A stretch of 64,000 nt of DNA from Vibrio sp. VB16 (GTDB lineage: Bacteria > Pseudomonadota > Gammaproteobacteria > Enterobacterales > Vibrionaceae), in the NCBI RefSeq assembly GCF_015594925.2, contig NZ_CP087590.1, positions 620,001 through 684,000 of the forward strand, written 5' to 3'. The translations under genes were made by a program, and so were the position numbers. This document shows, one piece after another, positions 34,371 to 43,087 of this stretch. A model generated the notes under the pieces. It had not been told where the DNA came from. It was given only the letters and a program-made list of their open reading frames with translations, and ran no database searches. How positions within the stretch are numbered: the stretch's first letter is position 1; the number at the start of each line of letters is the position of its first letter.

Positions 34371-34410
34371 GTAGTTATAGGTAAGTCTTCAAAAACTTAC
34401 CTATAACTAC
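34371..34410 (+). promoter_or_regulatory. Perfect 16-bp stem in the der leader
   Basis: GTAGTTATAGGTAAGT and ACTTACCTATAACTAC are exact reverse complements around an 8-base loop, and end 29 bases before the der ATG. No U-tract follows. It may be an mRNA leader structure or an operator. Confidence 0.55.
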
Positions 34411-34439
34411 ATAATAGAATGTTTTTTGTAGAGGTTGTT

Positions 34440-35927
34440 ATGATTCCTGTTGTTGCCCTTGTAGGGCGTCCAAACGTAGGCAAGTCTACGCTGTTTAACC
34501 GATTAACACGTACGCGTGATGCACTTGTTGCAGACTTTCCTGGGCTGACTCGTGACCGAAAATATGGTCAGGCTAAACTTGGCGAACATGAATTTATTGT
34601 TATTGACACCGGTGGTATTGACGGCACAGAAGAAGGTGTCGAGACCAAGATGGCGGAGCAATCACTTGCTGCTATCGATGAAGCCGATGTTGTGTTGTTT
34701 ATGGTTGATGGTCGTGCGGGTTTAACCGTAGCCGATCAAGCCATCGCGCAACACCTGAGAAAGATAGAAAAGCCAGCTATGCTAGTGGTCAATAAAGTAG
34801 ATGGTGTTGATGCGGACGCTGCAAGTGCGGAATTCTGGCAACTTGGTATGGATAATATGTACCAAATTGCGGCCTCACAAGGCCGCGGTGTCACGGCATT
34901 GATTGATCTCGCACTGAGCCCATTTGCTGAAGCTTTGAATGAGAAAGAAAAAGGCGACATTGAAGACCTAACCGATCTTGTTGACGATGATGAAGAGAAG
35001 CTGGAATACACGGAAGAAGAAGCGGAAGAAGAGTTCAAGCGCTTGCAAGATCAGCCAATTAAACTGGCTATTATTGGTCGTCCAAATGTAGGTAAATCAA
35101 CGCTGACAAACCGAATCCTCGGTGAAGAACGTGTGGTTGTTTACGACATGCCTGGCACCACTCGAGATTCTATCTATATCCCAATGCAGCGTGATGAACG
35201 CGAGTATGTGTTAATAGATACGGCTGGTGTTCGTCGTCGCAAGCGTATCAACGAAACAGTAGAAAAGTTTTCTGTGGTGAAAACGCTTAAAGCAATAGAA
35301 GATGCTAACGTCGTGTTGGTGGTTATCGATGCACGTGAGAATATATCTGATCAAGATTTGAGTTTGTTAGGTTTTGCATTAAACGCAGGTCGCTCCATTG
35401 TTATAGCGGTAAATAAGTGGGATGGTTTAGATACCGATATCAAAGCTGATGTTAAGAAAGAGTTGGACCGTCGATTAGGTTTTATCGATTTCGCTCGTAT
35501 TCACTTTATCTCTGCGTTACATGGTACGGGTGTAGGTCACTTATTTGAATCTGTTCAAGAAGCCTATAAATCGGCAACAACACGTGTTGGTACTTCTGTA
35601 CTTACCCGTGTAATGAAAATGGCAACAGATGACCATCAGCCACCGCTTGTTCGCGGACGTCGTGTTAAGCTTAAGTATGCTCACGCTGGTGGCTATAACC
35701 CACCTATTGTGGTTATTCACGGTAATCAAGTTAAAGCGCTTCCAGACTCTTACAAGCGCTACCTAATGAACTACTACCGCCGTTCATTAGAAATTATGGG
35801 CACGCCAATTCGTATTCATTTCCATAACAGCGAAAACCCATTTGAAGGTAAGGTTAATAAAATGACGCTCTCTCAAGGACGCAAAAGAGACCGCGTATTG
35901 AGTATGATGAAAAACAGAAAAAAATAG
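34440..35927 (+). CDS. der: Ribosome-assembly GTPase Der (EngA)
   Basis: An essential double-GTPase that matures the 50S subunit. 495 residues: GTPase 1 with GRPNVGKSTLF and DTGG, an acidic linker (EEKLEYTEEEAEEEF), GTPase 2 with GRPNVGKST, DTAG and NKWD, and a C-terminal KH-like domain. The ATG at 34440 (MIPVVALVGRP) matches the family start; seven upstream codons are excluded. It is followed after a terminator and a long gap by yfgJ, as in E. coli order. Confidence 0.97.
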   Translation: MIPVVALVGRPNVGKSTLFNRLTRTRDALVADFPGLTRDRKYGQAKLGEHEFIVIDTGGIDGTEEGVETKMAEQSLAAIDEADVVLFMVDGRAGLTVADQAIAQHLRKIEKPAMLVVNKVDGVDADAASAEFWQLGMDNMYQIAASQGRGVTALIDLALSPFAEALNEKEKGDIEDLTDLVDDDEEKLEYTEEEAEEEFKRLQDQPIKLAIIGRPNVGKSTLTNRILGEERVVVYDMPGTTRDSIYIPMQRDEREYVLIDTAGVRRRKRINETVEKFSVVKTLKAIEDANVVLVVIDARENISDQDLSLLGFALNAGRSIVIAVNKWDGLDTDIKADVKKELDRRLGFIDFARIHFISALHGTGVGHLFESVQEAYKSATTRVGTSVLTRVMKMATDDHQPPLVRGRRVKLKYAHAGGYNPPIVVIHGNQVKALPDSYKRYLMNYYRRSLEIMGTPIRIHFHNSENPFEGKVNKMTLSQGRKRDRVLSMMKNRKK

Positions 35928-35929
35928 TT

Positions 35930-35957
35930 AGAAAGCGCCTTTAAGGCGCTTTTTTCT
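35930..35957 (+). terminator. Terminator after der
   Basis: AAAGCGCC/GGCGCTTT with a short TTTAA loop is followed by TTTTCTTCC, four bases after the der stop. Confidence 0.88.
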
Positions 35958-36467
35958 TCCCTTCAAAAAGACACCTTCAAAGAAATGAACGATCGTCTCT
36001 TTGGTCTGTGCCCGAAAGATCAAAAAATTAAAATAAAACTTCCGTCAATTCCGTAGAAACGCAATACTGTCCTTCAGAAAAGTTTTCATCAATGTACACC
36101 ATTACATTTTATCGGCACCATTCAAAGACAACTATTCTATACGTGGATTTTTATGGAAGCATGAACATTTCTCTGTTTGTCGATAGATTACTGCCAAGTG
36201 AATTTCGATGTTTAATTTTCATTGATCAATTTTGTTAAATACTGAGATCTAAAGAATAAATTAATCAATTAAGAATAATAATCTGTGTAAAATGCATATG
36301 CAGGATATGTAACTTATGCTTTCGGGTTGTGTGTATATTTATGTTCTTAATAGGGTAGATCGCTGATCAAAATTGATAAAGCAGAAGATCTGATGAGGAT
36401 CTTTCTTTTGACCGGTTATTGAGTGGCAATGGGTATTAAGGTTTAATTCAGTTTGTTGAGGAAGAGT
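35958..36467. other. 510-base AT-rich gap, possible sRNA or long leader
   Basis: No open frame above noise is seen. Near its right end AAGATC-TGATGAG-GATCTT (36388-36406) followed by TCTTTTG looks like a weak terminator, preceded by an AT-rich promoter-like stretch (AATAATAATCTGTGTAAAAT near 36280). This would fit a transcript of roughly 100 bases, but nothing identifies a known RNA family. Confidence 0.25.
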
Positions 36468-36710
36468 ATGTCGGTTGAAAATGTATGCCCAAAATGCGGT
36501 AGGTCATTGGAATGGCACGAAGGATCCTATCGCTGTGACGATTGCAATGTCAGCTACAATAAAGTGGCGTTTTGTCCAAAGTGTGAAGCTGAGTTAGAAA
36601 GGCTACAAGCTTGCGGTTCGGTGAGTTACTTTTGTAACCGCTGCAATGAAATGAAATCTAAATCCGCCATTCGGATTGAGTTTCAGGTTCAAGGAGAGTC
36701 ACTCGGCTAG
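36468..36710 (+). CDS. yfgJ: Zinc-ribbon protein YfgJ
   Basis: 80 residues with four cysteine pairs: CPKCGR, YRCDDCN, FCPKCEA and YFCNRCN, that is two zinc ribbons. The function is unknown, and the E. coli homologue is called YfgJ. The ATG at 36468 follows GAGGAAGAGT; an upstream TTG is rejected. Its stop overlaps by a few bases the end of convergent xseA, the same neighbourhood as in E. coli (xseA-yfgJ-der). Confidence 0.88.
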   Translation: MSVENVCPKCGRSLEWHEGSYRCDDCNVSYNKVAFCPKCEAELERLQACGSVSYFCNRCNEMKSKSAIRIEFQVQGESLG

Positions 36711-38038
36711 TTTACGGTGGAGGTAATTTCGCCATCAACGAATTGGGTGATCATTTGATCGCCCTTTTCCAATTTAGACGCATGAGATATGACCGTTCCG
36801 GATGCATCCTTACTAATCGAATAACCGCGTTTTAAAGTAGCTAACGGGCTAACTGCATCTAACTTTTCTGCATGAAGCGCGAGGCTATGATTCGACATCA
36901 ACATAGTGCGATGGATAGCATCGATTAACTTTTGTTCTGCTTGAATCAACGCATGCTTTTGTTGATTCAATTGTTTATCTGGAGAATTAAGATGCAGCCG
37001 ATGGCTAAGGTTCTGGATTTGATGTTGTCCTGAACGTGTCTGTTCTTCGATTGAGCGGATCAAACGAGATTCTAGATCATCTAATCTCTGGTTCTGTTGC
37101 TCTAAACGGTAGCTAGGATGTTGTTTTTCAAGCCGATGATTGAACTGCTGTAGCAGGTAATGTCGCTTAGACAGGTTTACTCTAACGGCATTTTCCAAAC
37201 GATTTTTTCGGGAATGCAGTGCTTGTACTTTATGGCTTTGGTCTCGGCTTACTAGCTCTGCTGCTGCGGATGGGGTTGGTGCGCGAACGTCAGCAACAAA
37301 ATCAGCGATAGTAACGTCGATTTCATGACCTACGGCACTGATAATAGGAATGTCGCTTGCGGCAATAGTTCTAGCAACAACTTCATGGTTGAAACACCAG
37401 AGATCTTCTAACGAACCGCCGCCACGGCCGACGATCAATACATCACATTCATCACGAGAGTTTGCTCTGCCAATGGCTTGCGCGATTTCGAACGTTGCCG
37501 CTTCTCCTTGAACCGTCGTTGGATAAACAATGACAGGCAGGTTAGGGTCTCTGCGTTTAAGGACATCTAATATATCGTAAAGAGCAGCGCCTGTTTTAGA
37601 GGTGATGACACCGACGCACTTAGGGTTCTCTGGAAGCGGTTTTTTTAACGACTGAGCAAAGAGACCTTCTGCAGCCAATTGCATTTTGAGTTTATCAAAC
37701 TCTTGTTGTAACTTGCCATCGCCTTCTGGCTGCATGCTTTCAATGATTAGCTGGTAATCCCCACGTGGCTCATAAAGAGACAGGCGTGCCTTGACCAAGA
37801 CTTGATTGCCGTTTTCAGGTCTGAATGTTACTCGGCGGTTATTTCCGCGAAACATGGCGCACTTAACCTGAGCGCGAGAGTCTTTTAGAGATAAATACCA
37901 ATGCCCTGAAACTGGTGCAGAAAAATTAGAAATCTCGCCGACTAACCAAACGATACCCATCTCGTTTTCCAGCAGTAGACGAACTTCTGCATTAAGACGG
38001 GATACAGTAAATATGTTTTGGTTGCTTTGCACAGACAA
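36707..38038 (-). CDS. xseA: Exodeoxyribonuclease VII large subunit
   Basis: The catalytic large subunit of a single-strand nuclease that acts in mismatch repair and DNA damage. It has an N-terminal OB fold (FTVSRLNAEVRLLLENEMG, SGHWYLSLKD) and a catalytic core (VGVITSKTGAALYDI, DVLIVGRGGGSLEDLW, SAVGHEIDVTIADFVAD), followed by a long coiled coil and a C-terminal LATLKRGYSI segment. No ATG exists near the homologous start. TTG at 38038 or GTG at 38032 are the likely initiators; an in-frame ATG at 38092 would add 18 unrelated hydrophobic residues. The length of 443 is normal. It is divergent from guaB. Confidence 0.93.
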   Translation of the reverse strand: MSVQSNQNIFTVSRLNAEVRLLLENEMGIVWLVGEISNFSAPVSGHWYLSLKDSRAQVKCAMFRGNNRRVTFRPENGNQVLVKARLSLYEPRGDYQLIIESMQPEGDGKLQQEFDKLKMQLAAEGLFAQSLKKPLPENPKCVGVITSKTGAALYDILDVLKRRDPNLPVIVYPTTVQGEAATFEIAQAIGRANSRDECDVLIVGRGGGSLEDLWCFNHEVVARTIAASDIPIISAVGHEIDVTIADFVADVRAPTPSAAAELVSRDQSHKVQALHSRKNRLENAVRVNLSKRHYLLQQFNHRLEKQHPSYRLEQQNQRLDDLESRLIRSIEEQTRSGQHQIQNLSHRLHLNSPDKQLNQQKHALIQAEQKLIDAIHRTMLMSNHSLALHAEKLDAVSPLATLKRGYSISKDASGTVISHASKLEKGDQMITQFVDGEITSTVN

Positions 38039-38127
38039 GAGAATACCACAGGACGTGAGTATGGAAATTAGCGGCAATATAATACATAGCAAGAGGGTTA
38101 ATGCAAATTAAAAGTTAAAAAATGAGT

Positions 38128-38143
38128 AGCGAAACGATTGCGT
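38128..38143. promoter_or_regulatory. PurR box in the guaB promoter
   Basis: Read on the minus strand, ACGCAATCGTTTCGCT matches the PurR consensus ANGCAANCGNTTNCNT at all but one fixed position. TATAAT at 38150-38155 is a perfect -10 for guaB, so the box overlaps the promoter. This fits purine repression of guaBA. Confidence 0.65.
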
Positions 38144-38273
38144 CGTGCGTATAATCCGTCTGCAATATCAATTTAGATTCAAATTTGATTCATCCTTATT
38201 ATGCGAAACGATAAGGGTGAATTTTTCGTATTTAACCTCGGTTTTTTTAAAACCATAGTTGAGAGATATTGCA

Positions 38274-39737
38274 ATGCTACGAATAGCAAAAGAAGCGCTC
38301 ACTTTTGATGACGTTTTACTCGTCCCCGCACATTCGACAGTGCTTCCTAATACAGCGGACCTTCGCACCAAGTTAACCAAAAATATTTCGCTGAATATTC
38401 CTATGTTATCGGCTTCTATGGATACCGTTACGGATGCTCGCCTTGCCATCGCACTGGCTCAAGAAGGTGGTATCGGTTTTATTCATAAAAACATGTCCAT
38501 TGAAGAGCAAGCTGAACAGGTTCGTTTAGTGAAAATCTTCGAAGCAGGTGTGGTTTCGCATCCAGTGACAGTTAAACCAACCAATACGATCGCAGATGTA
38601 CTCGCTCTAACCGAAAAAAACGGTTTTGCTGGCTATCCTGTTGTTGCTGAAAACAATGAGTTAGTTGGTATTATCACTGGTCGTGATATCCGTTTTGTGA
38701 CTGACCTTGATAAAACAGTCGATCAGGTGATGACACCAAAAGCACGTTTAGCTTCCGTAAAAGAAGGCGCATCTCCAGAAGAAGTTCAAGAAGAGATGCA
38801 CAAAGCTCGTGTTGAAAAAGTGTTGGTTGTAAACGATGCGTTTCAACTAACGGGTATGATTACTGCAAAAGACTTCCACAAAGCAGAGCGCAAACCTAAC
38901 GCCTGTAAAGATGATAAAGGTCGTCTGCGTGTTGGTGCCGGTGTCGGTGCCGGCGCGGGTAATGAAGAACGTATTGCAGCCCTTGTAGAAGCAGGCGTAG
39001 ACGTACTGCTTATCGACTCTTCACACGGTCATTCAGAAGGCGTACTTACTCGTATTCGTGAAACACGTGCCGCTTATCCTAATCTAGATATTGTGGGTGG
39101 CAATGTTGCAACAGGTGCCGGTGCAAAAGCGCTCATCGACGCTGGTGTCAGCGCGGTGAAAGTGGGTATCGGCCCGGGTTCAATTTGTACTACTCGTATC
39201 GTAACGGGTGTTGGTGTACCTCAAGTCACGGCGATTTCCGATGCGGTCGATGTTGCAGACCAATATGGTATTCCTGTTATTGCTGACGGTGGTATTCGTT
39301 TTTCTGGTGATGTCTGCAAAGCAATCGCTGCGGGCGCATCTTGCGTCATGGTTGGTTCAATGTTCGCCGGTACGGAAGAAGCGCCGGGCGATATCATTCT
39401 TTATCAAGGTCGCTCATACAAATCTTATCGTGGAATGGGCTCTCTAGGCGCGATGTCTCAAGGGTCTTCAGACCGTTACTTCCAAAGCGATAATGCCGCA
39501 GACAAATTGGTTCCTGAAGGTATCGAAGGTCGTATTGCTTATAAAGGTCGCCTGAAAGAGATTGTTCATCAGCAGATGGGTGGTTTACGTTCGAGCATGG
39601 GCTTAACGGGGTCGGCGACCATTGAAGATATGCGCACTAAAGCTGAGTTTGTTCGTATCTCTGGCGCTGGCATGAAAGAGTCTCACGTACATGACGTGCA
39701 GATAACTAAAGAAGCGCCAAACTACCGTTTAGGTTAA
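38274..39737 (+). CDS. guaB: IMP dehydrogenase
   Basis: Oxidises IMP to XMP with NAD, the committed step to GMP. 487 residues from the ATG at 38274 (MLRIAKEALTFDDVLLVPAHS); the frame from 38259 adds five residues and is not used. A CBS pair is inserted at about 95-205, and the catalytic cysteine is in GPGSICTTR. It is followed by guaA. A PurR-like box upstream suggests purine control. Confidence 0.98.
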   Translation: MLRIAKEALTFDDVLLVPAHSTVLPNTADLRTKLTKNISLNIPMLSASMDTVTDARLAIALAQEGGIGFIHKNMSIEEQAEQVRLVKIFEAGVVSHPVTVKPTNTIADVLALTEKNGFAGYPVVAENNELVGIITGRDIRFVTDLDKTVDQVMTPKARLASVKEGASPEEVQEEMHKARVEKVLVVNDAFQLTGMITAKDFHKAERKPNACKDDKGRLRVGAGVGAGAGNEERIAALVEAGVDVLLIDSSHGHSEGVLTRIRETRAAYPNLDIVGGNVATGAGAKALIDAGVSAVKVGIGPGSICTTRIVTGVGVPQVTAISDAVDVADQYGIPVIADGGIRFSGDVCKAIAAGASCVMVGSMFAGTEEAPGDIILYQGRSYKSYRGMGSLGAMSQGSSDRYFQSDNAADKLVPEGIEGRIAYKGRLKEIVHQQMGGLRSSMGLTGSATIEDMRTKAEFVRISGAGMKESHVHDVQITKEAPNYRLG

Positions 39738-39754
39738 TTTTTTGTAATCTAGTT

Positions 39755-39800
39755 ATCGATGTGAATAGGGTTAATCCGATAGACTTATGTTCACATCGAT
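39755..39800 (+). other. Inverted repeat between guaB and guaA
   Basis: ATCGATGTGAA (39755-39765) and TTCACATCGAT (39790-39800) pair perfectly across a 24-base loop. There is no U-tract, so it is more likely a stability or regulatory element inside the guaBA transcript. Confidence 0.5.
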
Positions 39801-39853
39801 TGAGAACTGACTTGTTGTAGAGTTATTTCATCAACCTAATTTGAGAAGAGAAA

Positions 39854-41431
39854 ATGACAAAAGATATCCACGATCAACGTATTTTGATTTTAGATTTTGG
39901 TTCTCAGTACACACAGTTGATTGCACGTCGAATTCGTGAAATTGGCGTTTACTGTGAATTGTGGAGCTGGGATGTCGATGAAGCGGATATCCGTGAATTC
40001 AACCCTAACGGTATTATTCTTTCTGGTGGGCCAGAAAGTGTGACACAAGATAACTCTCCACGAGCGCCTCAATACGTTTTTGAAGCGGGCGTTCCTGTCT
40101 TTGGTGTCTGTTATGGCATGCAGACCATGTCTGAACAGCTTGGTGGCAAAGTCGCGAGTTCTGATGAACGCGAATTCGGTTACGCACAAGTTAAAGTGAT
40201 TAGCGAATGTGAACTGTTCAAAAACATCGAAGATGCGATTGCTGAAGATGGAGCACCACTGCTAGACGTTTGGATGAGCCACGGAGATAAAGTGGTTGGT
40301 ATTCCATCCGACTTTACTAAAGTAGCAGAGACAGATACCTGCCCATTTGCGGCGATGGCAAATGAAGAGAAAAGATTCTATGGTGTTCAATTCCACCCAG
40401 AAGTAACGCATACCCGCCAAGGTCTGCGCATGCTAGAGAATTTCGTTCTCAATATCTGTGGTTGTGAAAAGCTGTGGACTTCTCAATCTATCATTGAAAA
40501 TGCGGTTGCTAACATAAAAGAGCAAGTAGGGGATGACGAGATTATCCTAGCATTATCTGGTGGCGTGGATTCTTCGGTTGTCGCTATGTTAGTGCAGCGA
40601 GCGGTTGGTGATAGATTGACCTGCGTTTTTGTTGATAACGGTTTGCTACGTTTGGACGAAGGTCAGCAAGTGATGGATATGTTTGGAGATCATTTTGGTC
40701 TGAACATTATCAAGATTGAAGCGGAAGAACGCTTTTTAAGTGCATTGGCTGGTGAAGCCGATCCAGAGAAAAAACGTAAAATTATTGGCCATCAGTTCAT
40801 CAACGTATTTGATGAAGAGTCGAAGAAGCTTAAGAATGCCAAATGGCTTGCGCAAGGTACCATTTACCCTGATGTGATCGAGTCGGCGGCTTCTAAAACA
40901 GGTAAGGCGCACGTTATCAAGTCCCACCATAATGTTGGTGGCCTTCCTGATGATATGGAAATGGGTTTAGTTGAACCATTACGCGAACTGTTTAAAGATG
41001 AGGTTCGTAAGATTGGTCTAGAGCTTGGGCTCCCATACAACATGTTATACCGCCATCCATTCCCTGGCCCGGGTTTAGGTGTTCGCGTATTGGGTGAAGT
41101 TAAAAAAGAGTATTGTGACCTTCTTCGTCGTGCAGATGCTATCTTCATTGAAGAGCTTCATAATGCCGACCTTTATAATAAGGTTTCTCAAGCGTTTACG
41201 GTTTTTCTTCCTGTTCGCTCTGTTGGTGTAATGGGCGATGGCCGTAAATACGATTGGGTTGTGTCATTGAGAGCGGTAGAAACTATCGACTTCATGACCG
41301 CAATTTGGGCGCATTTACCATATGATTTCTTAGGAAAAGTATCCAACCGAATCATAAATGAAGTGGATGGCATTTCTCGAGTGGTATATGACATCTCTGG
41401 TAAGCCGCCAGCGACGATTGAGTGGGAATAA
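39854..41431 (+). CDS. guaA: GMP synthase (glutamine-hydrolysing)
   Basis: Makes GMP from XMP, ATP and glutamine. 525 residues: class I glutamine amidotransferase with nucleophile cysteine in FGVCYGMQ and the His/Glu pair in FHPEVTHT, then an ATP-pyrophosphatase domain with LALSGGVDSSVVA, and a dimerisation domain ending in GKPPATIEWE. GAGAAGAGAAA precedes the ATG. Confidence 0.98.
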   Translation: MTKDIHDQRILILDFGSQYTQLIARRIREIGVYCELWSWDVDEADIREFNPNGIILSGGPESVTQDNSPRAPQYVFEAGVPVFGVCYGMQTMSEQLGGKVASSDEREFGYAQVKVISECELFKNIEDAIAEDGAPLLDVWMSHGDKVVGIPSDFTKVAETDTCPFAAMANEEKRFYGVQFHPEVTHTRQGLRMLENFVLNICGCEKLWTSQSIIENAVANIKEQVGDDEIILALSGGVDSSVVAMLVQRAVGDRLTCVFVDNGLLRLDEGQQVMDMFGDHFGLNIIKIEAEERFLSALAGEADPEKKRKIIGHQFINVFDEESKKLKNAKWLAQGTIYPDVIESAASKTGKAHVIKSHHNVGGLPDDMEMGLVEPLRELFKDEVRKIGLELGLPYNMLYRHPFPGPGLGVRVLGEVKKEYCDLLRRADAIFIEELHNADLYNKVSQAFTVFLPVRSVGVMGDGRKYDWVVSLRAVETIDFMTAIWAHLPYDFLGKVSNRIINEVDGISRVVYDISGKPPATIEWE

Positions 41432-41462
41432 ACATCTGATTACTTGTCCGTAATTGGTACCC

Positions 41463-41492
41463 CAAAAGCCAGCTTTCGAGCTGGTTTTTTTA
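41463..41492 (+). terminator. Terminator after guaA
   Basis: AAAGCCAGC/GCTGGTTTT around TTTCGA leads into TTTTTTT. Confidence 0.85.
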
Positions 41493-41627
41493 ACCTAAAT
41501 TTATGCAATGTATCTTTTTGTATTTGATGTGGAATAACAGTTGAACCTGAACAAAATTTCATCTAATATGCGCCAACTTCAACTTTTTTTTATTTCTTTC
41601 AACTATTTTTGATAAGGTTAAGACCAG

Positions 41628-42236
41628 ATGTCGACACAACTAGCAAACCCAGCCCCATTAGGTCTAATGGGCTTTGGTATGACAACTATCCTTCTGAATA
41701 TCCACAATGCAGGATTTTTCCCAATGGATTCAATGATCCTAGCGATGGGCATCTTTTACGGTGGTATAGGTCAAGTTATCGTTGGCATAATGTGTTTTAA
41801 GCGTGGTGATACATTCGGTACCACAGCATTTAGTTCTTACGGCTTATTTTGGTTGACGCTTGTTGGCTTAATCGTAATGCCTAAGATGGGACTAGCGGCA
41901 AGCCCTGAAGGGTTTATGGGTTGGTATCTTACTCTTTGGGGTATCTTCACTGGCTTTATGTTTATCGGTTCTCTTTGTTATCCAACGGCGAAGCAAGTAG
42001 TTTTTGGTTCTCTAACTATTCTGTTCGCTCTTCTTGCCATTCGAGATTTCACGGGTAGTGAATTTGTTGGTACGATTGCCGGTTTTGAAGGTATTTTCTG
42101 CGGAGCGAGTGCGATTTACTTTGCCATGGCGCAGGTTCTTAATAACGAGTTTGGTCGTGAAGTCATGCCTGTCGGTAAGCCTTTTATTGGTCGCGCTAAA
42201 AAAGAGATAGTAATTGCAGAGCAAGCACCAGCTTAG
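41628..42236 (+). CDS. satP: Acetate/succinate uptake transporter (GPR1/FUN34/YaaH, SatP family)
   Basis: A six-helix inner-membrane transporter or channel for acetate and succinate. 202 residues; the family signature NPAPLGLMGFG lies at residues 7-17, and FYGGIGQVIVG follows in helix 2. The usual family signature FFGG-type helix pattern and length agree. It stands alone between terminators. In this genome section it is a plausible supplier of acetate for the glyoxylate shunt genes at 4-9 kb, but no shared regulatory site was found. Confidence 0.9.
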   Translation: MSTQLANPAPLGLMGFGMTTILLNIHNAGFFPMDSMILAMGIFYGGIGQVIVGIMCFKRGDTFGTTAFSSYGLFWLTLVGLIVMPKMGLAASPEGFMGWYLTLWGIFTGFMFIGSLCYPTAKQVVFGSLTILFALLAIRDFTGSEFVGTIAGFEGIFCGASAIYFAMAQVLNNEFGREVMPVGKPFIGRAKKEIVIAEQAPA

Positions 42237-42273
42237 AAGCAATAAACCACACGGTTAACAATAGACTTTACTT

Positions 42274-42310
42274 AAAAGGCTTTAGTGAAAACTAAAGCCT
42301 TTTTTGATCT
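42274..42310. terminator. Bidirectional terminator after satP
   Basis: AAAGGCTTTAGT/ACTAAAGCCTTT with a short loop, followed by TTTTGATC on the right and AAGT-flanked T's on the left. It serves satP and the leftward DUF134 operon. Confidence 0.82.
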
Positions 42311-42323
42311 TCTGTCTGACCCG

Positions 42324-42539
42324 TTATTTAGTGGAATTAGTATTGTTGTCTTCTGGTTCTGAAATCTGATAAAGCTTATGTTCATCACAAACCGTCTCAC
42401 AATTACACACCTGATCGACACCGACATTGTTTAGCCCACCACAGCTTCCCTGTATGGTTTTTTTATTAAAAATGACGCCAATGGCCATTAATAAAATAAC
42501 GATCAGAAAAAAACCAAAGGTTATGAGCATCGTTGTCAT
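42324..42539 (-). CDS. NqrM-like (DUF539) small membrane protein
   Basis: 71 residues: an N-terminal membrane helix (LITFGFFLIVILLMAIGVIF), then GSCGGLNNVG, then CNCETVCDEHK. This is the layout of NqrM, which is required to mature Na+-NQR by delivering iron to the Cys4 site between NqrD and NqrE. Four cysteines (GSC, VCNC and VC) are kept. The normal nqrM is beside nqrF/apbE, but no nqr gene is in this window. So this is either a relocated nqrM or, more likely, a paralogue working with the NifX-like protein directly upstream. AAGGTAGG, inside the end of the upstream gene, is its ribosome site; the gap is 8 bases. Confidence 0.8.
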   Translation of the reverse strand: MTTMLITFGFFLIVILLMAIGVIFNKKTIQGSCGGLNNVGVDQVCNCETVCDEHKLYQISEPEDNNTNSTK

Positions 42540-42547
42540 GTCGAAAC

Positions 42548-43087
42548 CTACCTTTTATCTAGCGGAGATAGAGACGATATAGGATTCATCTGTCTGAACA
42601 TCGCCTTTCCATGCCTGGCACCACGTTTCTCTGCACCATGAAGGCCCGCACGATGATGACCAGCGCCATGATGGTCACTGCATCCGCCTGACTGTTCCGA
42701 GCAACCACATGAATGTCCAGAGCATCCCCCTTTTTGCAGATGTTTCTTTGAAGGACGACCTTGCGTTGATTCAGTTAGTTCGATCATCGAGCTACTTATC
42801 GCCGAGGCGACGGGTGTTTGCTGTGAAACTTGAAACACACGAATGCCGGAACTGAGTAATTTTCCTAGCGCTCGCTCACCTATGTTGCGCACGATGACCG
42901 CATCGGTTTTCATTTTTTTAATGAGCGTGATGCTCTCTTTTTTGTCGCTACAAGACGAATTACCACCTGCTGCGGGGTTGATTGCGTCGTGTATAAATGA
43001 ATTGTCTGCATTTATAAAAGCGAATTGCTTGGCTTTCATAAAGTGGTTAGCGACGCATTCTCGGCTGTGTGGGATAGCATAAATCAT
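42548..43087 (-). CDS. NifX/NifB-type Fe-Mo cofactor-binding domain protein with Cys/His-rich tail
   Basis: 179 residues. The N-terminal 115 form a dinitrogenase iron-molybdenum cofactor biosynthesis domain (PF02579 type): MIYAIPHSRECVANHFMKAKQ, ...KMKTDAVIVRNIGERALGKLLSSGIRVFQV. The tail from about residue 118 is rich in Cys, His and Gly (GGCSGHSCGCSEQSGGCSDHH), which looks like a metal-binding segment. No nitrogenase genes are near, so a role in nitrogen fixation is unlikely; members of this family outside nif clusters are of unknown function and may store or move Fe-S or other metal clusters. It overlaps the DUF134 gene by ATGA, so translation is coupled. Confidence 0.82.
   Translation of the reverse strand: MIYAIPHSRECVANHFMKAKQFAFINADNSFIHDAINPAAGGNSSCSDKKESITLIKKMKTDAVIVRNIGERALGKLLSSGIRVFQVSQQTPVASAISSSMIELTESTQGRPSKKHLQKGGCSGHSCGCSEQSGGCSDHHGAGHHRAGLHGAEKRGARHGKAMFRQMNPISSLSPLDKR

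Noticed and set aside
38168..38449. Leftward 93-codon frame across the guaB start
   Set aside because: It overlaps guaB and its promoter on the opposite strand and has no recognisable content.
42548..43087. Part of a nitrogen-fixation cluster
   Set aside because: Only a NifX-type domain is present; no nifHDK, nifB or nifEN-like gene is found nearby.
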